From Bacillus pinisoli (GTDB lineage Bacteria > Bacillota > Bacilli > Bacillales > SA4): 64,000 nucleotides of DNA. The notes below the pieces were generated by a model. It was not told the DNA's origin, did not search any database, and saw nothing but the letters and a program-made list of their open reading frames with translations. Below, piece by piece: positions 35,180 through 44,207 of this stretch. The stretch spans positions 146,114-210,113 of the forward strand of contig NZ_JAJQKI010000007.1 in NCBI RefSeq assembly GCF_023036475.1, in the 5' to 3' direction. The stretch's first letter is position 1. The number at the start of each line of letters is the position of its first letter. The position numbers and the translations under genes are program-made.

Positions 35180-36874
35180 TTATAGTGCTTTGTCATCAAT
35201 AGAATCAAGGTAAACTTCTATTTCATCAATTACAGATTTAACGCATCCGTCTTCAAACGGTGAGTTTAAGTTAGCTTCTTTTACAAGTTCAGTAAAGGAT
35301 TTGCTTCCTCCCTGTTTACACAAATGTAAATAATCCTGCCAAGCATTCTCAGGGTTTTCTTGATTTCTCTTCCAGAATTGAAGTGCGCAAATTTGTGCAA
35401 GTGTATAATCAATATAGTAGAATGGCACTCTGTAGATATGGCCCTGCTGCTGCCAAAAACCACCGTCTTCTAAGAAGTCATTGCCTTCATAATTAAGATG
35501 TGGTAAATACTTCTTCTCAATTTCTCGCCAAGCTTGCTTACGCTCTTGTGGAGTAATTTCCGGGTTTGCATACACAAAATGTTGAAATTCATCAACTGCT
35601 ACTCCATAAGGAATAAATAATACGGCCTCACTTAAATGTGAGAACTTATACTTCTCTGTATCTTCCTTAAAGAAAAGCTCCATCCATGGCCAAGCAAAAA
35701 ATTCCATACTCATGGAGTGAATTTCACAGGCTTCTAAGGTTGGGAACCCATACTCAGGAACTTGGAAGCCACGGCTTTCATATACTTGGAAAGCATGTCC
35801 TACTTCATGTTTTAAAACACGAACATCCCCATTTGTTCCATTAAAATTAGCAAAGATATATGGTGATTGATACTTACTAATATAAGTACAGTATCCACCT
35901 CCCGCCTTACCAGACTTACTCAATAAATCCATTAAGTTGTTATCTAACATAAAAGTATAAAAATCATTTGTTTCTGGAGACATTTCTTCATACATTTTCT
36001 TTGCTTGCTCAACAATCCACTCGGCATCACCTTTTGGATCAGGGTTACCTGTCTTAAAGCTAAAACTATTATCATAGTATCTAAATGTATCTACACCTAT
36101 ACGCTCTTTTTGCTTTTGCTTTAATTTGGAGGCAAGGGGAACAATGTATTCTTTTACTTGGTCACGAAATTTAGCTACCATCTCAGCATTATAATCTGTG
36201 CGACTTAGACGAGCATATGCTAACTCAGTAAATGAGGAAAACCCTAGTTTCTTGGCAATTCTTGTTCTTACTTTTACAAGTTGATCATATAGTTCATCTA
36301 ATTTTTTAGCATTCTCGACAAAAAACTGATATTTTGCTTCGTTAGATTCTTTTCGAACCGTACGATTTTCTGATTGTTGATATGGAACGAGCTGAGAAAG
36401 ATTTTTCTCTTCTCCATCAAATTGAATTTTAGCTGCCGCAAGTAAAGAAACATAATCACTAGTTAATTTATTTTCTTCTTGAAGGTCCTTTAACACCTCA
36501 GGTGAAAATGTCTTCAGCTCACTATCAGCTAATAAGAATAGTTGCTTCCCCCACTTCTCTTCTAATTGAGGGCGAAAATTTGATTCTGTCAGTGCTTTAT
36601 AATATTGGGTAATTAACCCTTTATAAGCTGGACCAACTTCATTAAAGAAGTCCTTCTCTACTTTATAAAATTCGTCAACAGTATTAATTGTATGACGAAT
36701 TTGAACTAGTGTACTCATAGAATCGAATTCTGAACGCAATTCATTTATTTCAGACATTACTGTATCTTGAACCTCGAAGGATTCTGCAGCTTTAAATTTC
36801 TCTAGTAAAGAAGTGAAACTTGCTTCTATTTTTTCTAAGTCTGGTCTACTGTAATGATAGTCGTTAAACTGCAT
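35180..36874 (-). CDS. M3B oligoendopeptidase, Pz-peptidase type
   Basis: 564 residues, the same length as Geobacillus Pz-peptidase A. The zinc motif LKHEVGHAFQVY is at about residues 355-366, with the third ligand Glu in FPTLEACEIHSMSMEFF. A C-terminal PFYYIDYTLAQICALQFW signature is typical of M3B enzymes. It cleaves short oligopeptides in the cytoplasm. ATG at 36874 follows AAAAAGGAGA. A palindrome shared with the VanW gene lies about 90 bases upstream of the start. Confidence 0.92.
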   Translation of the reverse strand: MQFNDYHYSRPDLEKIEASFTSLLEKFKAAESFEVQDTVMSEINELRSEFDSMSTLVQIRHTINTVDEFYKVEKDFFNEVGPAYKGLITQYYKALTESNFRPQLEEKWGKQLFLLADSELKTFSPEVLKDLQEENKLTSDYVSLLAAAKIQFDGEEKNLSQLVPYQQSENRTVRKESNEAKYQFFVENAKKLDELYDQLVKVRTRIAKKLGFSSFTELAYARLSRTDYNAEMVAKFRDQVKEYIVPLASKLKQKQKERIGVDTFRYYDNSFSFKTGNPDPKGDAEWIVEQAKKMYEEMSPETNDFYTFMLDNNLMDLLSKSGKAGGGYCTYISKYQSPYIFANFNGTNGDVRVLKHEVGHAFQVYESRGFQVPEYGFPTLEACEIHSMSMEFFAWPWMELFFKEDTEKYKFSHLSEAVLFIPYGVAVDEFQHFVYANPEITPQERKQAWREIEKKYLPHLNYEGNDFLEDGGFWQQQGHIYRVPFYYIDYTLAQICALQFWKRNQENPENAWQDYLHLCKQGGSKSFTELVKEANLNSPFEDGCVKSVIDEIEVYLDSIDDKAL

Positions 36875-36961
36875 GATAAATCTCCTTTTTCTCCATTTTT
36901 AAATTTTCTCTCTACTAAATTAGACAAATATTTCGAAAACTCCTTCTTTTTTACAGAAGTA

Positions 36962-36978
36962 ATTTCGTTCAACGAAAT
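36962..36978. promoter_or_regulatory. Operator-like palindrome before the Pz-peptidase gene
   Basis: ATTTCGT-TCA-ACGAAAT on the plus strand, with half-sites identical to those at 32076-32092 and the same three-base spacer. A TATATT-like -10 overlaps its promoter-distal edge on the minus strand. Confidence 0.55.
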
Positions 36979-36983
36979 ATAAC

Positions 36984-37105
36984 AAAAAGCGCAAGCGCCC
37001 CGGTTAGCCCCGACAAGCAAATGTTCCTTTGACAAAGAAAAGGTGTGTTTTCCTTTTATTTGTCAAAGGGTTATTTGACCTCGAGGGGCTGGGTGCTGGA
37101 GCTAG
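36984..37105. repeat. GC-richer imperfect palindromic repeat
   Basis: About 122 bp beginning AAAAAGCGCAAGCGCCCCGG and ending GGGTGCTGGAGCTAG. AGCCCC pairs with GGGGCT, and CCTTTGACAAA with TTTGTCAAAGG, giving one long interrupted hairpin. The GCGCAAGCGCC..GCTGGAGCTAG outline is one I know as a dispersed intergenic repeat in Bacillaceae. It is much richer in GC than its surroundings. The rest of the 36875-37289 gap shows only the palindrome above and an AT-rich stretch. Confidence 0.75.
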
Positions 37106-37289
37106 ATTGAAATATACAAGTCAAAGTTATCCACAAGTGATTTAGTTTATAATTTCCTAACCATAAAATTTTACTATAGTTCACAATAATTTTAAGTTTA
37201 TCTTGGTCTATTTCTCACTATTATTAAATATTTTATATCAAGGTACAGATTGCTCTGTAGCAGAACTTAAAAGAAAAAGGTGAGAATCT

Positions 37290-37508
37290 ATGTTTAATGT
37301 TCATTTTTTTGAGAATAGGAATCTATTATTAAATCAAGCTCGTAAGCTTATACCAGCTGAGGGTGAAGCATTAACGATTAAGGGAAGAAAAGGTAAGGTG
37401 ACTAGTGTCACAAAAGTTGATGATACAAAAATTTATGTAGAAGTTAGTCTAGACCCAATTCTAAAGAACAAACAAATGGAAATTGATTCCAAGAAGAAGA
37501 AACGTTAA
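37290..37508 (+). CDS. Small basic protein of unknown function
   Basis: 72 residues, soluble, with a beta-rich middle (EALTIKGRKGKVTSVTKVDDTKIYVEV) that could be a small SH3-like barrel and a lysine-rich tail ending DSKKKKR. The start ATG has AAGGTGAG ten bases upstream, and a perfect terminator follows, which supports it as a real gene. I do not recognise the family. Confidence 0.6.
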   Translation: MFNVHFFENRNLLLNQARKLIPAEGEALTIKGRKGKVTSVTKVDDTKIYVEVSLDPILKNKQMEIDSKKKKR

Positions 37509-37518
37509 TAGGAAGATA

Positions 37519-37560
37519 AAATAAGAAGAACTGATCTATAGTGATCAGTTCTTCTTATTT
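37519..37560. terminator. Bidirectional terminator
   Basis: Perfect 18-bp stem AAATAAGAAG.. / ..CTTCTTATTT around TATAGT, directly after the small basic protein gene. Confidence 0.92.
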
Positions 37561-37661
37561 TAATATTGATTGTATCATCTAGTTCATTACTCTCTAGTAT
37601 TCTTCTACATTATAAAGGCCTAGAATGACTATAGCAAAAGGGTAAAAAGTAAAAGTAGAGA

Positions 37662-39557
37662 TTATTTGATATATCGCTTACTTACAAAGCCGTATGATTT
37701 ACCAAATTGGATTTTATACCAATCACCAGAAGTTGAAACAATTGTTACCTTTTGGTTTCTTTTTAGAGCTCCTACGCGCTTTCCTTTTGTTGAAGCCGAT
37801 GATCGAACAACTAGACTAGAAGCCGTTACAGTACCCGTTCGATATTTTTTAATATGAACATTTGTTTTCGCCGAATATTGATTGTTAGCTCCATCTACTG
37901 CTTGGACAATCACCGTATACGTTCCATTTCCTAATTTAGAGAAACTCCAATTTCTATTTTGTATTCCCCTAGTAATTGCTTGATTCGACTGAATGGTAGC
38001 TACTACTTTTCCTTTTGTGTCCATTACTTTCGAGGTAACTTTCACCTCTTTATTTACATAATAAGAGATTGTTGCATGATTTGTATTGTAGTTCGTCGTA
38101 ACCGATAGCTTCAAAATTTCGGGTTTTATCACTGGAACAGGTGGAGCAACTGGTTTTATTGGTTCAACCGGTTGAGCCGTAGGTGGATTCACCTTTTCCT
38201 GTTCTGGTGGAGGAGATTGGTCCACTGGCTGGTTTACGACGGGCTGTGACATAGACTCTCGATTGGCAAGAACATAATTTTTAACTTTAACTGTACCGGG
38301 ATAATAAAAAGCTAAAATAGATTGATAGGTTTGACCTGCATCGGCTCTATTTTTAGCCCCCCATTGACTCATACCTACTCCATGACCATTTCCATATCCT
38401 GAAATGGTAATGAATTCATCTGTTTCTAATTGATTGGAGATAAGATAGCTTGGCATGACACTTAAACCAACAATAGATCGAATGGTAGATGCTGTTTTAT
38501 TTGTGAGAACGAGTCGTTGTAATTCTAAATTTCCTTCGGCATTAAATTTATCTTTTACAAAAAATTCAATCGTTATATCTCCCCTTGAAACTCTCCCCCC
38601 AGAACGAACCGTATGAAGAGATAATTTAGGGATTGCTATAATTTTAAGTTCTTTCCCAGGATAACCATTTTGGTTTAACCATTTTTTTATAGAGGTGGAT
38701 ATAGTGGGATTCTCTTCGCTTATTTGTCCCCACCACTCAATTTGATTCAGATTAAGATTTGTTGTATTTATTTGTTGTTTCCTTATAGATAGACTCCAAG
38801 GTGATTTAGAATCAAATGGATCTTCTTGAATTGGAAGATAAGAAAGTGGAGCATTTCCCCATGCATTGCTATTTGATTCGCTCATTCCTCCATTAGAAGC
38901 AGAGTAGACCGCTGCAGTACCAATCGGGACGTTATTAAAAGTTAATATTTCTCCTATTGTCTCATCAACAGCAGCACTAGAATTGTTATACCAGTAGTAA
39001 CCTCCATAAACCTGATAGCTAATGGTATCATTTATAACCTTATTAACGCTGTTCATGGCATACGTTCGTGCAGCAACAGCTTGTACTTTTAGTGCTTCAC
39101 GCGGCCAACTATTATACATTTCATGGGGTACAACACCCTTTAAATAATCCTCGATAAACAAAGTATTAATGGGACGGACATACCCATTTTCTATAATAAA
39201 TCGAAACGATCCATGATAGGATCTATTATTTATTAGAAGGTTATTTGAATACTGCACTGGATTAAGCGAAATCTCAGTAGATTCGTAGATTTTATTTACT
39301 CCTTCCATTATTGCCATCTTCCCATGTTCAATTCGTAGTACGTATGGTGTTCCACTTTCTAATTTGAGCCCATTAGATGAATCAATTACATAATCACCTA
39401 TTGTTTTTACTGAAATTTGTGTTTGGTTACCAAGATAATTTACTAATTTAACTTGAACTGTTGGCTCCGTTGAAAGAGTAGATGCTGTTGTTAGAATTTC
39501 TGATAAGCTACTAAAAAAAATTAGGAAAACTAAAAAAATAGAAATTACTCTTTTCAT
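37662..39557 (-). CDS. SpoIID/LytB-domain protein with SH3b domain
   Basis: About 631 residues, secreted (signal peptide 1-26). A SpoIID domain spans about 130-440: FIEDYLKGVVPHEMYNSWPREALKVQAVAARTYA (split as motifs), YSASNGGMSES, GYGNGHGVGMSQWGA and YPGTV. Such domains are amidase enhancers or lytic transglycosylases that act on denuded glycan. A Pro-rich linker (about 455-495) leads to an Ig-like region and a C-terminal SH3b domain (about 575-631, LVVRSSASTKGKRVGALKRN) for wall binding. I use the ATG at 39557; a GTG at 39569 is the alternative. The domain set is close to B. subtilis LytB (CwbA), but no lytC is adjacent. Confidence 0.85.
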   Translation of the reverse strand: MKRVISIFLVFLIFFSSLSEILTTASTLSTEPTVQVKLVNYLGNQTQISVKTIGDYVIDSSNGLKLESGTPYVLRIEHGKMAIMEGVNKIYESTEISLNPVQYSNNLLINNRSYHGSFRFIIENGYVRPINTLFIEDYLKGVVPHEMYNSWPREALKVQAVAARTYAMNSVNKVINDTISYQVYGGYYWYNNSSAAVDETIGEILTFNNVPIGTAAVYSASNGGMSESNSNAWGNAPLSYLPIQEDPFDSKSPWSLSIRKQQINTTNLNLNQIEWWGQISEENPTISTSIKKWLNQNGYPGKELKIIAIPKLSLHTVRSGGRVSRGDITIEFFVKDKFNAEGNLELQRLVLTNKTASTIRSIVGLSVMPSYLISNQLETDEFITISGYGNGHGVGMSQWGAKNRADAGQTYQSILAFYYPGTVKVKNYVLANRESMSQPVVNQPVDQSPPPEQEKVNPPTAQPVEPIKPVAPPVPVIKPEILKLSVTTNYNTNHATISYYVNKEVKVTSKVMDTKGKVVATIQSNQAITRGIQNRNWSFSKLGNGTYTVIVQAVDGANNQYSAKTNVHIKKYRTGTVTASSLVVRSSASTKGKRVGALKRNQKVTIVSTSGDWYKIQFGKSYGFVSKRYIK

Positions 39558-39685
39558 CGCTTCATCCACCCTGCTAGTTTCATATACTTAGAGGTATTTT
39601 ACTTTAGAAAACGCGACAGAGCAATCTCTATTTTTCTACCAAAATGGTATTTATTTGTTTAATGTTCGCAGATAAGCGTTTTAAA

Positions 39686-40075
39686 TTATTTTTGAAAATT
39701 TAAAAGCCAACTTATACCAAATTTATCTGTTATATTTGCATGTAAAGCTCCCCAAAATGTTTCTTTCAGTTCTATTAAAATTTGACCGTCTGTGATAAGT
39801 TTTTGATATACAGACTTTATTTCCTCTTCACTGTCACATTCAAGACTTATTCTGATCTGATTTCCTTTTTGGACAGGAGCAAATAGGTCAGAAAAATGAA
39901 TAATACTATTTCCTAAGTGCAGTTCAGCATGAAGTACTTTCCCCTCATGACCTTTAAACATTTCCATTTCATCTGCCAATTGAATATTTTTTATTTCACC
40001 ACCTAAGATATACTGATAATATTCCAATGCAGCTTGACAATCTTCAATAAAAACATATGGATTTGCGCTTTTCAT
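39686..40075 (-). CDS. PhnB-like VOC-family protein
   Basis: 129 residues with the PhnB/glyoxalase pattern: NPYVFIEDCQAALEYYQYILGG at the start, then HAELHLGNSIIHFSDLF, and a final FGISWLLNF. It belongs to the 3-demethylubiquinone-methyltransferase-like VOC group, where some members bind metals or antibiotics and most are uncharacterised. ATG at 40075 follows AAGGAA. Single gene. Confidence 0.8.
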   Translation of the reverse strand: MKSANPYVFIEDCQAALEYYQYILGGEIKNIQLADEMEMFKGHEGKVLHAELHLGNSIIHFSDLFAPVQKGNQIRISLECDSEEEIKSVYQKLITDGQILIELKETFWGALHANITDKFGISWLLNFQK

Positions 40076-40208
40076 TGTATATGGTTCCTTTCACCAAATA
40101 TAAACATTATTATACATAATTCTTGCCAGATATTAATTAATTTATTTCAGAATAATAAACATCATATAGGCGAATTCCCTAGTTTTTCATAAATTATGAT
40201 AGTTGCCC

Positions 40209-40238
40209 AACCGAGACACACTGATCACTCATAAGGTA
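40209..40238 (+). promoter_or_regulatory. Sigma-K promoter for the YjcZ genes
   Basis: AACC at 40209-40212 and tCATAAGGTA at 40229-40238, 16 bases apart, fit the late mother-cell sigma-K consensus (mACm, N16, gCATAnnnTa). Confidence 0.65.
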
Positions 40239-40267
40239 AAGTAAGTAACACATTAGGAGGTGTTCAA

Positions 40268-40363
40268 ATGAGTGCTGTAACAGGATATAGTACTGGATTC
40301 TCGCTGATTGTTGTGTTATTTATCCTACTAATCATAGTAGGCTCCGCTTACGTTAGTTACTAA
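40268..40363 (+). CDS. YjcZ-family tiny transmembrane protein
   Basis: 31 residues: a short polar N-terminus (MSAVTGYSTG) and one TM helix, [19 protein letters not shown], which is the hallmark of the YjcZ/TIGR01732 family of spore-associated peptides. ATG lies after AGGAGG with a good spacing. A sigma-K-like promoter sits 30 bases upstream, as expected for a late mother-cell gene. A second member follows at 40425. Confidence 0.85.
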   Translation: MSAVTGYSTGFSLIVVLFILLIIVGSAYVSY

Positions 40364-40424
40364 CTAAACTAGTCTAGTTGACACAAAATTGAGAAATTTC
40401 TACTACTATTAAGGAGGAGTTTTC

Positions 40425-40571
40425 ATGTTTGGTACTGGATTTGGTTGTGGAAGTTATGGTTATGGATATACTGCACCCGTTGGAGGTACAGGATTCGGAG
40501 GAGGTAGTTCCTTTACGTTAATAGTAATTCTATTTATTCTTCTAATTATTGTCGGCGCAGCATGGGCTTAA
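40425..40571 (+). CDS. YjcZ-family tiny transmembrane protein, Gly/Tyr-rich
   Basis: 48 residues. The N-terminal half is Gly/Tyr-rich ([22 protein letters not shown]) as in spore-coat-like peptides; the C-terminal half is the family helix [29 protein letters not shown] lies seven bases upstream. It is 61 bases from the first YjcZ gene and probably shares its transcript, which ends at the strong terminator after it. Confidence 0.87.
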   Translation: MFGTGFGCGSYGYGYTAPVGGTGFGGGSSFTLIVILFILLIIVGAAWA

Positions 40572-40580
40572 TAATATATT

Positions 40581-40622
40581 AAATAGAAAACGCCAGTAAA
40601 TAAATCCTGGCGTTTTCTATTT
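40581..40622. terminator. Terminator after the YjcZ pair
   Basis: AAATAGAAAACGCCAG (40581-40596) pairs perfectly with CTGGCGTTTTCTATTT (40607-40622). Confidence 0.92.
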
Positions 40623-40784
40623 TACATAGGCTCTGTTACACAAGATTCCTTGGTTCCGTTGCACTACCATTATAAAAATTGTATATACAAATAAGTTTTT
40701 ACAATAGTTGTATAATTTTAATATGAAAACAAACACTAATATAATGCAATTACACCTCTATATTCTATAAGAAGAGTTGATCAG

Positions 40785-41645
40785 ATGAGCATTATATTAG
40801 CCCTATTAGCAGCTTTATTTGCTTCTTTTCAGGCCATTCTTGCAAAGCTCGGCATTGAAGAAGTGGATTCAAATCTTGCCACTGCAGTTCGTACGATTGT
40901 TGTTTTAATTATGGCGTTTCTAATGGTGGTCATAACGGGTCAAACGTCAGAGATATTCCAGATTGAATTGTATCCATTACTGTTTTTAATCCTTTCTGGT
41001 ATTACAACAGGATTATCCTGGTTATGTTTCTTTAAGGCAATACAAATCGGTGATGTATCCAAAGTTGTCCCTATTGATAAGTCAAGTGTAGTACTCACCA
41101 TTTTATTATCTTTTGTTATTTTACAAGAACCTGCTACACCTCTTGTTGTTGCAGGAGGTATCTTGATTTCAATCGGTACATTTGTCTTAATAGGAAAGAT
41201 AAAGAAAACCAAAAATAAAGAAATTAAAAATAATTACCTCCTACTTGCTGTACTTTCAGCAGTTTTTGCATCAATTACCAATATATTAGCCAAGATTGGT
41301 ATTAATGAAGTGGATTCAAATGTTGCCACGTTTATCCGAACCGTAATCATTATTATATTTGCATGGGGAATAGTTTATTTTCAGAAAACTTATTCGCAGC
41401 TAAGAAATATTTCTAAACGTTCTTACATATTTCTTATCTTATCGGGAGCAGCAACTGGCTTTTCCTGGTTATGTTACTTCGGTGCACTTGCAATTGGAAA
41501 AGTTAGTGTCGTAACACCAATTGATAAATTTAGTGTTGTGATTACGATGGTATTAAGCGTTATTATCTTAAAGGAAAAACCAACACTTTCTACTGTTGTT
41601 GGAGGAGTCATCATCACAATAGGAACAGCATTATTAATTATTTAA
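40785..41645 (+). CDS. EamA/DMT-superfamily transporter
   Basis: 286 residues, ten predicted TM helices in two homologous halves. The halves repeat clearly: ALFASFQAILAKLGIEEVDSNLATAVRT against AVFASITNILAKIGINEVDSNVATFIRT, and SGITTGLSWLCFFKAIQIG against SGAATGFSWLCYFGALAIG (each quoted as pattern). This is the standard drug/metabolite exporter fold. The transported compound is not evident. The ribosome site (AGAAGAG) is weak. The strand is opposite to most neighbours. Confidence 0.85.
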   Translation: MSIILALLAALFASFQAILAKLGIEEVDSNLATAVRTIVVLIMAFLMVVITGQTSEIFQIELYPLLFLILSGITTGLSWLCFFKAIQIGDVSKVVPIDKSSVVLTILLSFVILQEPATPLVVAGGILISIGTFVLIGKIKKTKNKEIKNNYLLLAVLSAVFASITNILAKIGINEVDSNVATFIRTVIIIIFAWGIVYFQKTYSQLRNISKRSYIFLILSGAATGFSWLCYFGALAIGKVSVVTPIDKFSVVITMVLSVIILKEKPTLSTVVGGVIITIGTALLII

Positions 41646-41650
41646 CAACA

Positions 41651-41685
41651 ATAAAAGTGATGACTCTTTGTCATCACTTTTTTTG
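41651..41685 (+). terminator. Terminator after the EamA gene
   Basis: AAAGTGATGA (41653-41662) and TCATCACTTT (41671-41680), followed by TTTT. Confidence 0.88.
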
Positions 41686-41690
41686 TTCTT

Positions 41691-42551
41691 TTAAGTATGC
41701 TCTCTCAATAATGGAAGCGTACAGCATCTAAATGACCCGCCCGATTTAATAATTTCGGTAATATCGACTTCTAGTACTTCATACCCTCTATTCCTCAACT
41801 CTTCATTTACTTTTTTATTAACAGGTACACTAAATATTTTTTTATTTCCTATTCCCAAGACATTCGTACCGAGTGTAAATTGTTCCTCTTCATTAACCTC
41901 TATTAGCTCATAGTGTGACCTGAGCATTTCAACTTTCTCAGAAGTAAATGCAGGAGAGTATATTAGGGCAGTATCTGGTGAAATAATGTTAAACACGCAA
42001 TCTAAATGGAGGTATTTTTTTTGAAATTCTAAAGCTATCACTTTATGGTCGGTTAATATACTCTGTAAATGATCAGCAGCCTTTTTATTTGTTCGATCAC
42101 TTATTCCAACGAAGACTTTATCTCGATCAACGAATACATCTCCACCTTCAATTAAGTCTTCCATTAAATTAAAATATGAGATTTCCTCGTCATCTAACCA
42201 TTGCTTTAATACATTGTCTTCACCTTTTCTTAACTCTGCAGCCATATGTGCAACAAATACCGTTTGACCGATTGTTACTCCAATATCTCTAGTAAACACT
42301 TGTTCAGGATATTTTTTATGATATGGTAATAAAATTACTTCTACACCGTTATCACGTAGTGCTTGGACAAATTCATTATGTTGTCTTAGTGCAGTTTCTA
42401 TATGTATACCTTCAACTTCATATTTTCTCTGTGTCTCATTTATTACATCTCGAATGGCCATATATTGTGGCTGACATAAAACAACCTGTTTTAGCACATC
42501 GTATTCCGTATTACAAAATGTTTTCGTTAACATCTCTGAATTCTTATCCAT
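41691..42551 (-). CDS. Dimethylarginine dimethylaminohydrolase-like (YkgA-like)
   Basis: 286 residues of the guanidino-group-modifying family. Expected active-site elements: RDIGVTIG and EGGDVFV (Asp, Glu), HLDCVFN (His) and a catalytic Cys near the C-terminus in GGSFRCCTLPLLRE. It resembles B. subtilis YkgA. It may hydrolyse methylated arginine or a related guanidine to citrulline. ATG at 42551 follows AGGAG. No arginine pathway genes are adjacent. Confidence 0.82.
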   Translation of the reverse strand: MDKNSEMLTKTFCNTEYDVLKQVVLCQPQYMAIRDVINETQRKYEVEGIHIETALRQHNEFVQALRDNGVEVILLPYHKKYPEQVFTRDIGVTIGQTVFVAHMAAELRKGEDNVLKQWLDDEEISYFNLMEDLIEGGDVFVDRDKVFVGISDRTNKKAADHLQSILTDHKVIALEFQKKYLHLDCVFNIISPDTALIYSPAFTSEKVEMLRSHYELIEVNEEEQFTLGTNVLGIGNKKIFSVPVNKKVNEELRNRGYEVLEVDITEIIKSGGSFRCCTLPLLREHT

Positions 42552-42769
42552 ACTTACACTCCTAATGAATGAATTAATCTGTATGTTTTCCTAATTACCA
42601 TCAAAATATTTATTTAAGGATAAGGGAATATAACGTCATAATTACAATTAGCGCTGTTATCCATGGTTTTTGATTTTGTTAAAGAACGTTCGCTTTTAAA
42701 ATAATATAAGGATAATCATTCTTCAACACCTTTACATAAGATATAAGATCTTATTATGAGGTGATGAAG

Positions 42770-43243
42770 ATGAATAGATGGATGAAGGGAATTATTTTAT
42801 TTTATCTATCACTTTTGTTTTTTGGGAGCTTTATTGCAGTGGGAATGCTTTGGACAGGATATCTTGAAAGGATCTTGCCCTTTATTTCACAGATTGAGAT
42901 TTTTTTATATTTCTTTTTTGCCGGAGCAATCGGTGGTTCTTTAAGGCACCTTTACATGTTTTGTTCCCATTATATGCGGGGTGAACTAACCAATTATAAA
43001 GAATGGGTAATGTATATCTTCTACCCCATTTTTGCAACAGGTACGGCTGTCATATCGGTAACATTAATTGAAAGTGGCATCCTATTTATTGAATTTACTC
43101 AACATCAAGATGCACCTTATGCGCAGATATGCCTTGCATTCTTTGTAGGTTTTGGATTTAATCGATTTGTGGATAAGTTAAATCGTGTGTCCAAACAAAT
43201 GTTTAGCGATGATAAGAACAGTCGTTCTGTTCAACAGGATTAG
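42770..43243 (+). CDS. Four-TM membrane protein of unknown function
   Basis: 157 residues from the ATG at 42770 (GAGG seven bases upstream; the GTG at 42761 lies inside the ribosome site). Four hydrophobic segments lie at about 5-27, 39-57, 80-103 and 118-137. Between the second and third is a conserved-looking GGSLRHLYMFCSHYM. The C-terminus is charged and cytoplasmic. I recognise no family. Confidence 0.6.
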   Translation: MNRWMKGIILFYLSLLFFGSFIAVGMLWTGYLERILPFISQIEIFLYFFFAGAIGGSLRHLYMFCSHYMRGELTNYKEWVMYIFYPIFATGTAVISVTLIESGILFIEFTQHQDAPYAQICLAFFVGFGFNRFVDKLNRVSKQMFSDDKNSRSVQQD

Positions 43244-43311
43244 TTTAAAAAGCAACAAATTTGTTCTAGAAAAAAATATAGTGTAGAGAATTTACCTCTA
43301 CACCTAAATTA

Positions 43312-43386
43312 CTAATCATTTAATACTTTATCCAACATTGCTTTCGTTTTAGGTTCAGAAATTCCATCGTTCACCAATTCTGAAAA
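43312..43386 (-). pseudogene. Possible C-terminal gene remnant
   Basis: On the minus strand a short frame ends ..PKTKAMLDKVLND then TAG, a protein-like peptide of about 24 residues with stops directly upstream and no start or ribosome site. It may be the tail of a deleted gene. The family is unknown. Confidence 0.25.
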
Positions 43387-43463
43387 TTGTTAGTTTCACT
43401 TTTGAAACGTAGGAAGAACAAAAATTGTTTCAAAAAAAGGGAATTATTTTATTATATATATTA

Positions 43464-44195
43464 TTAAAAAGTACGTTTTAAAAATTCTCTTGTTCTCGCT
43501 TCTTTTGGATGATTAAAGATTTGATCAGGTGTCCCTTCTTCAGCAATGACACCTTTTTCCATAAATACAATTCGGTCAGATACTTCCTTAGCAAATTCCA
43601 TTTCATGCGTAACAATCATCATTGTTAAGCCTGAGTGAGCAAGTTCTTTCATTACTTTTAATACTTCTCCTACCATCTCAGGGTCAAGAGCTGAAGTAGG
43701 TTCATCGAAAAGCAATACATCGGGTTCCATTGATAATGCTCTTGCAATCGCAACTCTCTGTTTTTGTCCACCTGATAGCTGACTTGGCTTCGCATTAACG
43801 TATTGATCCATACCAACAACCTTGAGATATTTTAATGCAATCTGCTCGGCTTCTTCTTTCGTTCTCTTTAACACTTTAACTTGTCCAACAACGCAGTTCT
43901 GCAGAACATTGTAGTTGTTAAACAGATTAAACTGTTGAAAAACCATTCCTAAATGTTTTCTATATGCATTAACATCGTGTTTTTCTTCCAGAATATTTTC
44001 ACCATTATAGATAATTTGACCCCCACTTGGTTTTTCAAGCAGGTTTACACAACGAAGTAATGTTGACTTTCCTGAACCGGAAGATCCAATAATGGTAACA
44101 ACTTCTCCTTTTCTAACTGAGAAGTCAATATCTTTTAATACTTCGTGTGTACCAAAAGATTTACTTAAATGTCTAATTTCAATTATGTTTTCCAC
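43464..44195 (-). CDS. Amino-acid ABC transporter ATPase (lysine, by its riboswitch)
   Basis: 243 residues, polar-amino-acid-type ABC ATPase. Walker A is GSSGSGKST, the Q-loop is VFQQFNLF, the signature is [15 protein letters not shown], Walker B is [12 protein letters not shown] and the switch His is VTHEMEFA. It energises uptake with the permease gene, which ends 12 bases upstream. Start GTG at 44195 follows GGAGGGAAGG. Last gene of the three-gene importer. Confidence 0.93.
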   Translation of the reverse strand: MENIIEIRHLSKSFGTHEVLKDIDFSVRKGEVVTIIGSSGSGKSTLLRCVNLLEKPSGGQIIYNGENILEEKHDVNAYRKHLGMVFQQFNLFNNYNVLQNCVVGQVKVLKRTKEEAEQIALKYLKVVGMDQYVNAKPSQLSGGQKQRVAIARALSMEPDVLLFDEPTSALDPEMVGEVLKVMKELAHSGLTMMIVTHEMEFAKEVSDRIVFMEKGVIAEEGTPDQIFNHPKEARTREFLKRTF

Positions 44196-44207
44196 GTACC
44201 TTCCCTC

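Noticed and set aside
36835..37035. Open frame of 66 codons on the minus strand over the palindromic repeat
   Set aside because: It covers the start of the Pz-peptidase gene and a repeat. No ribosome site, and the composition follows the repeat.
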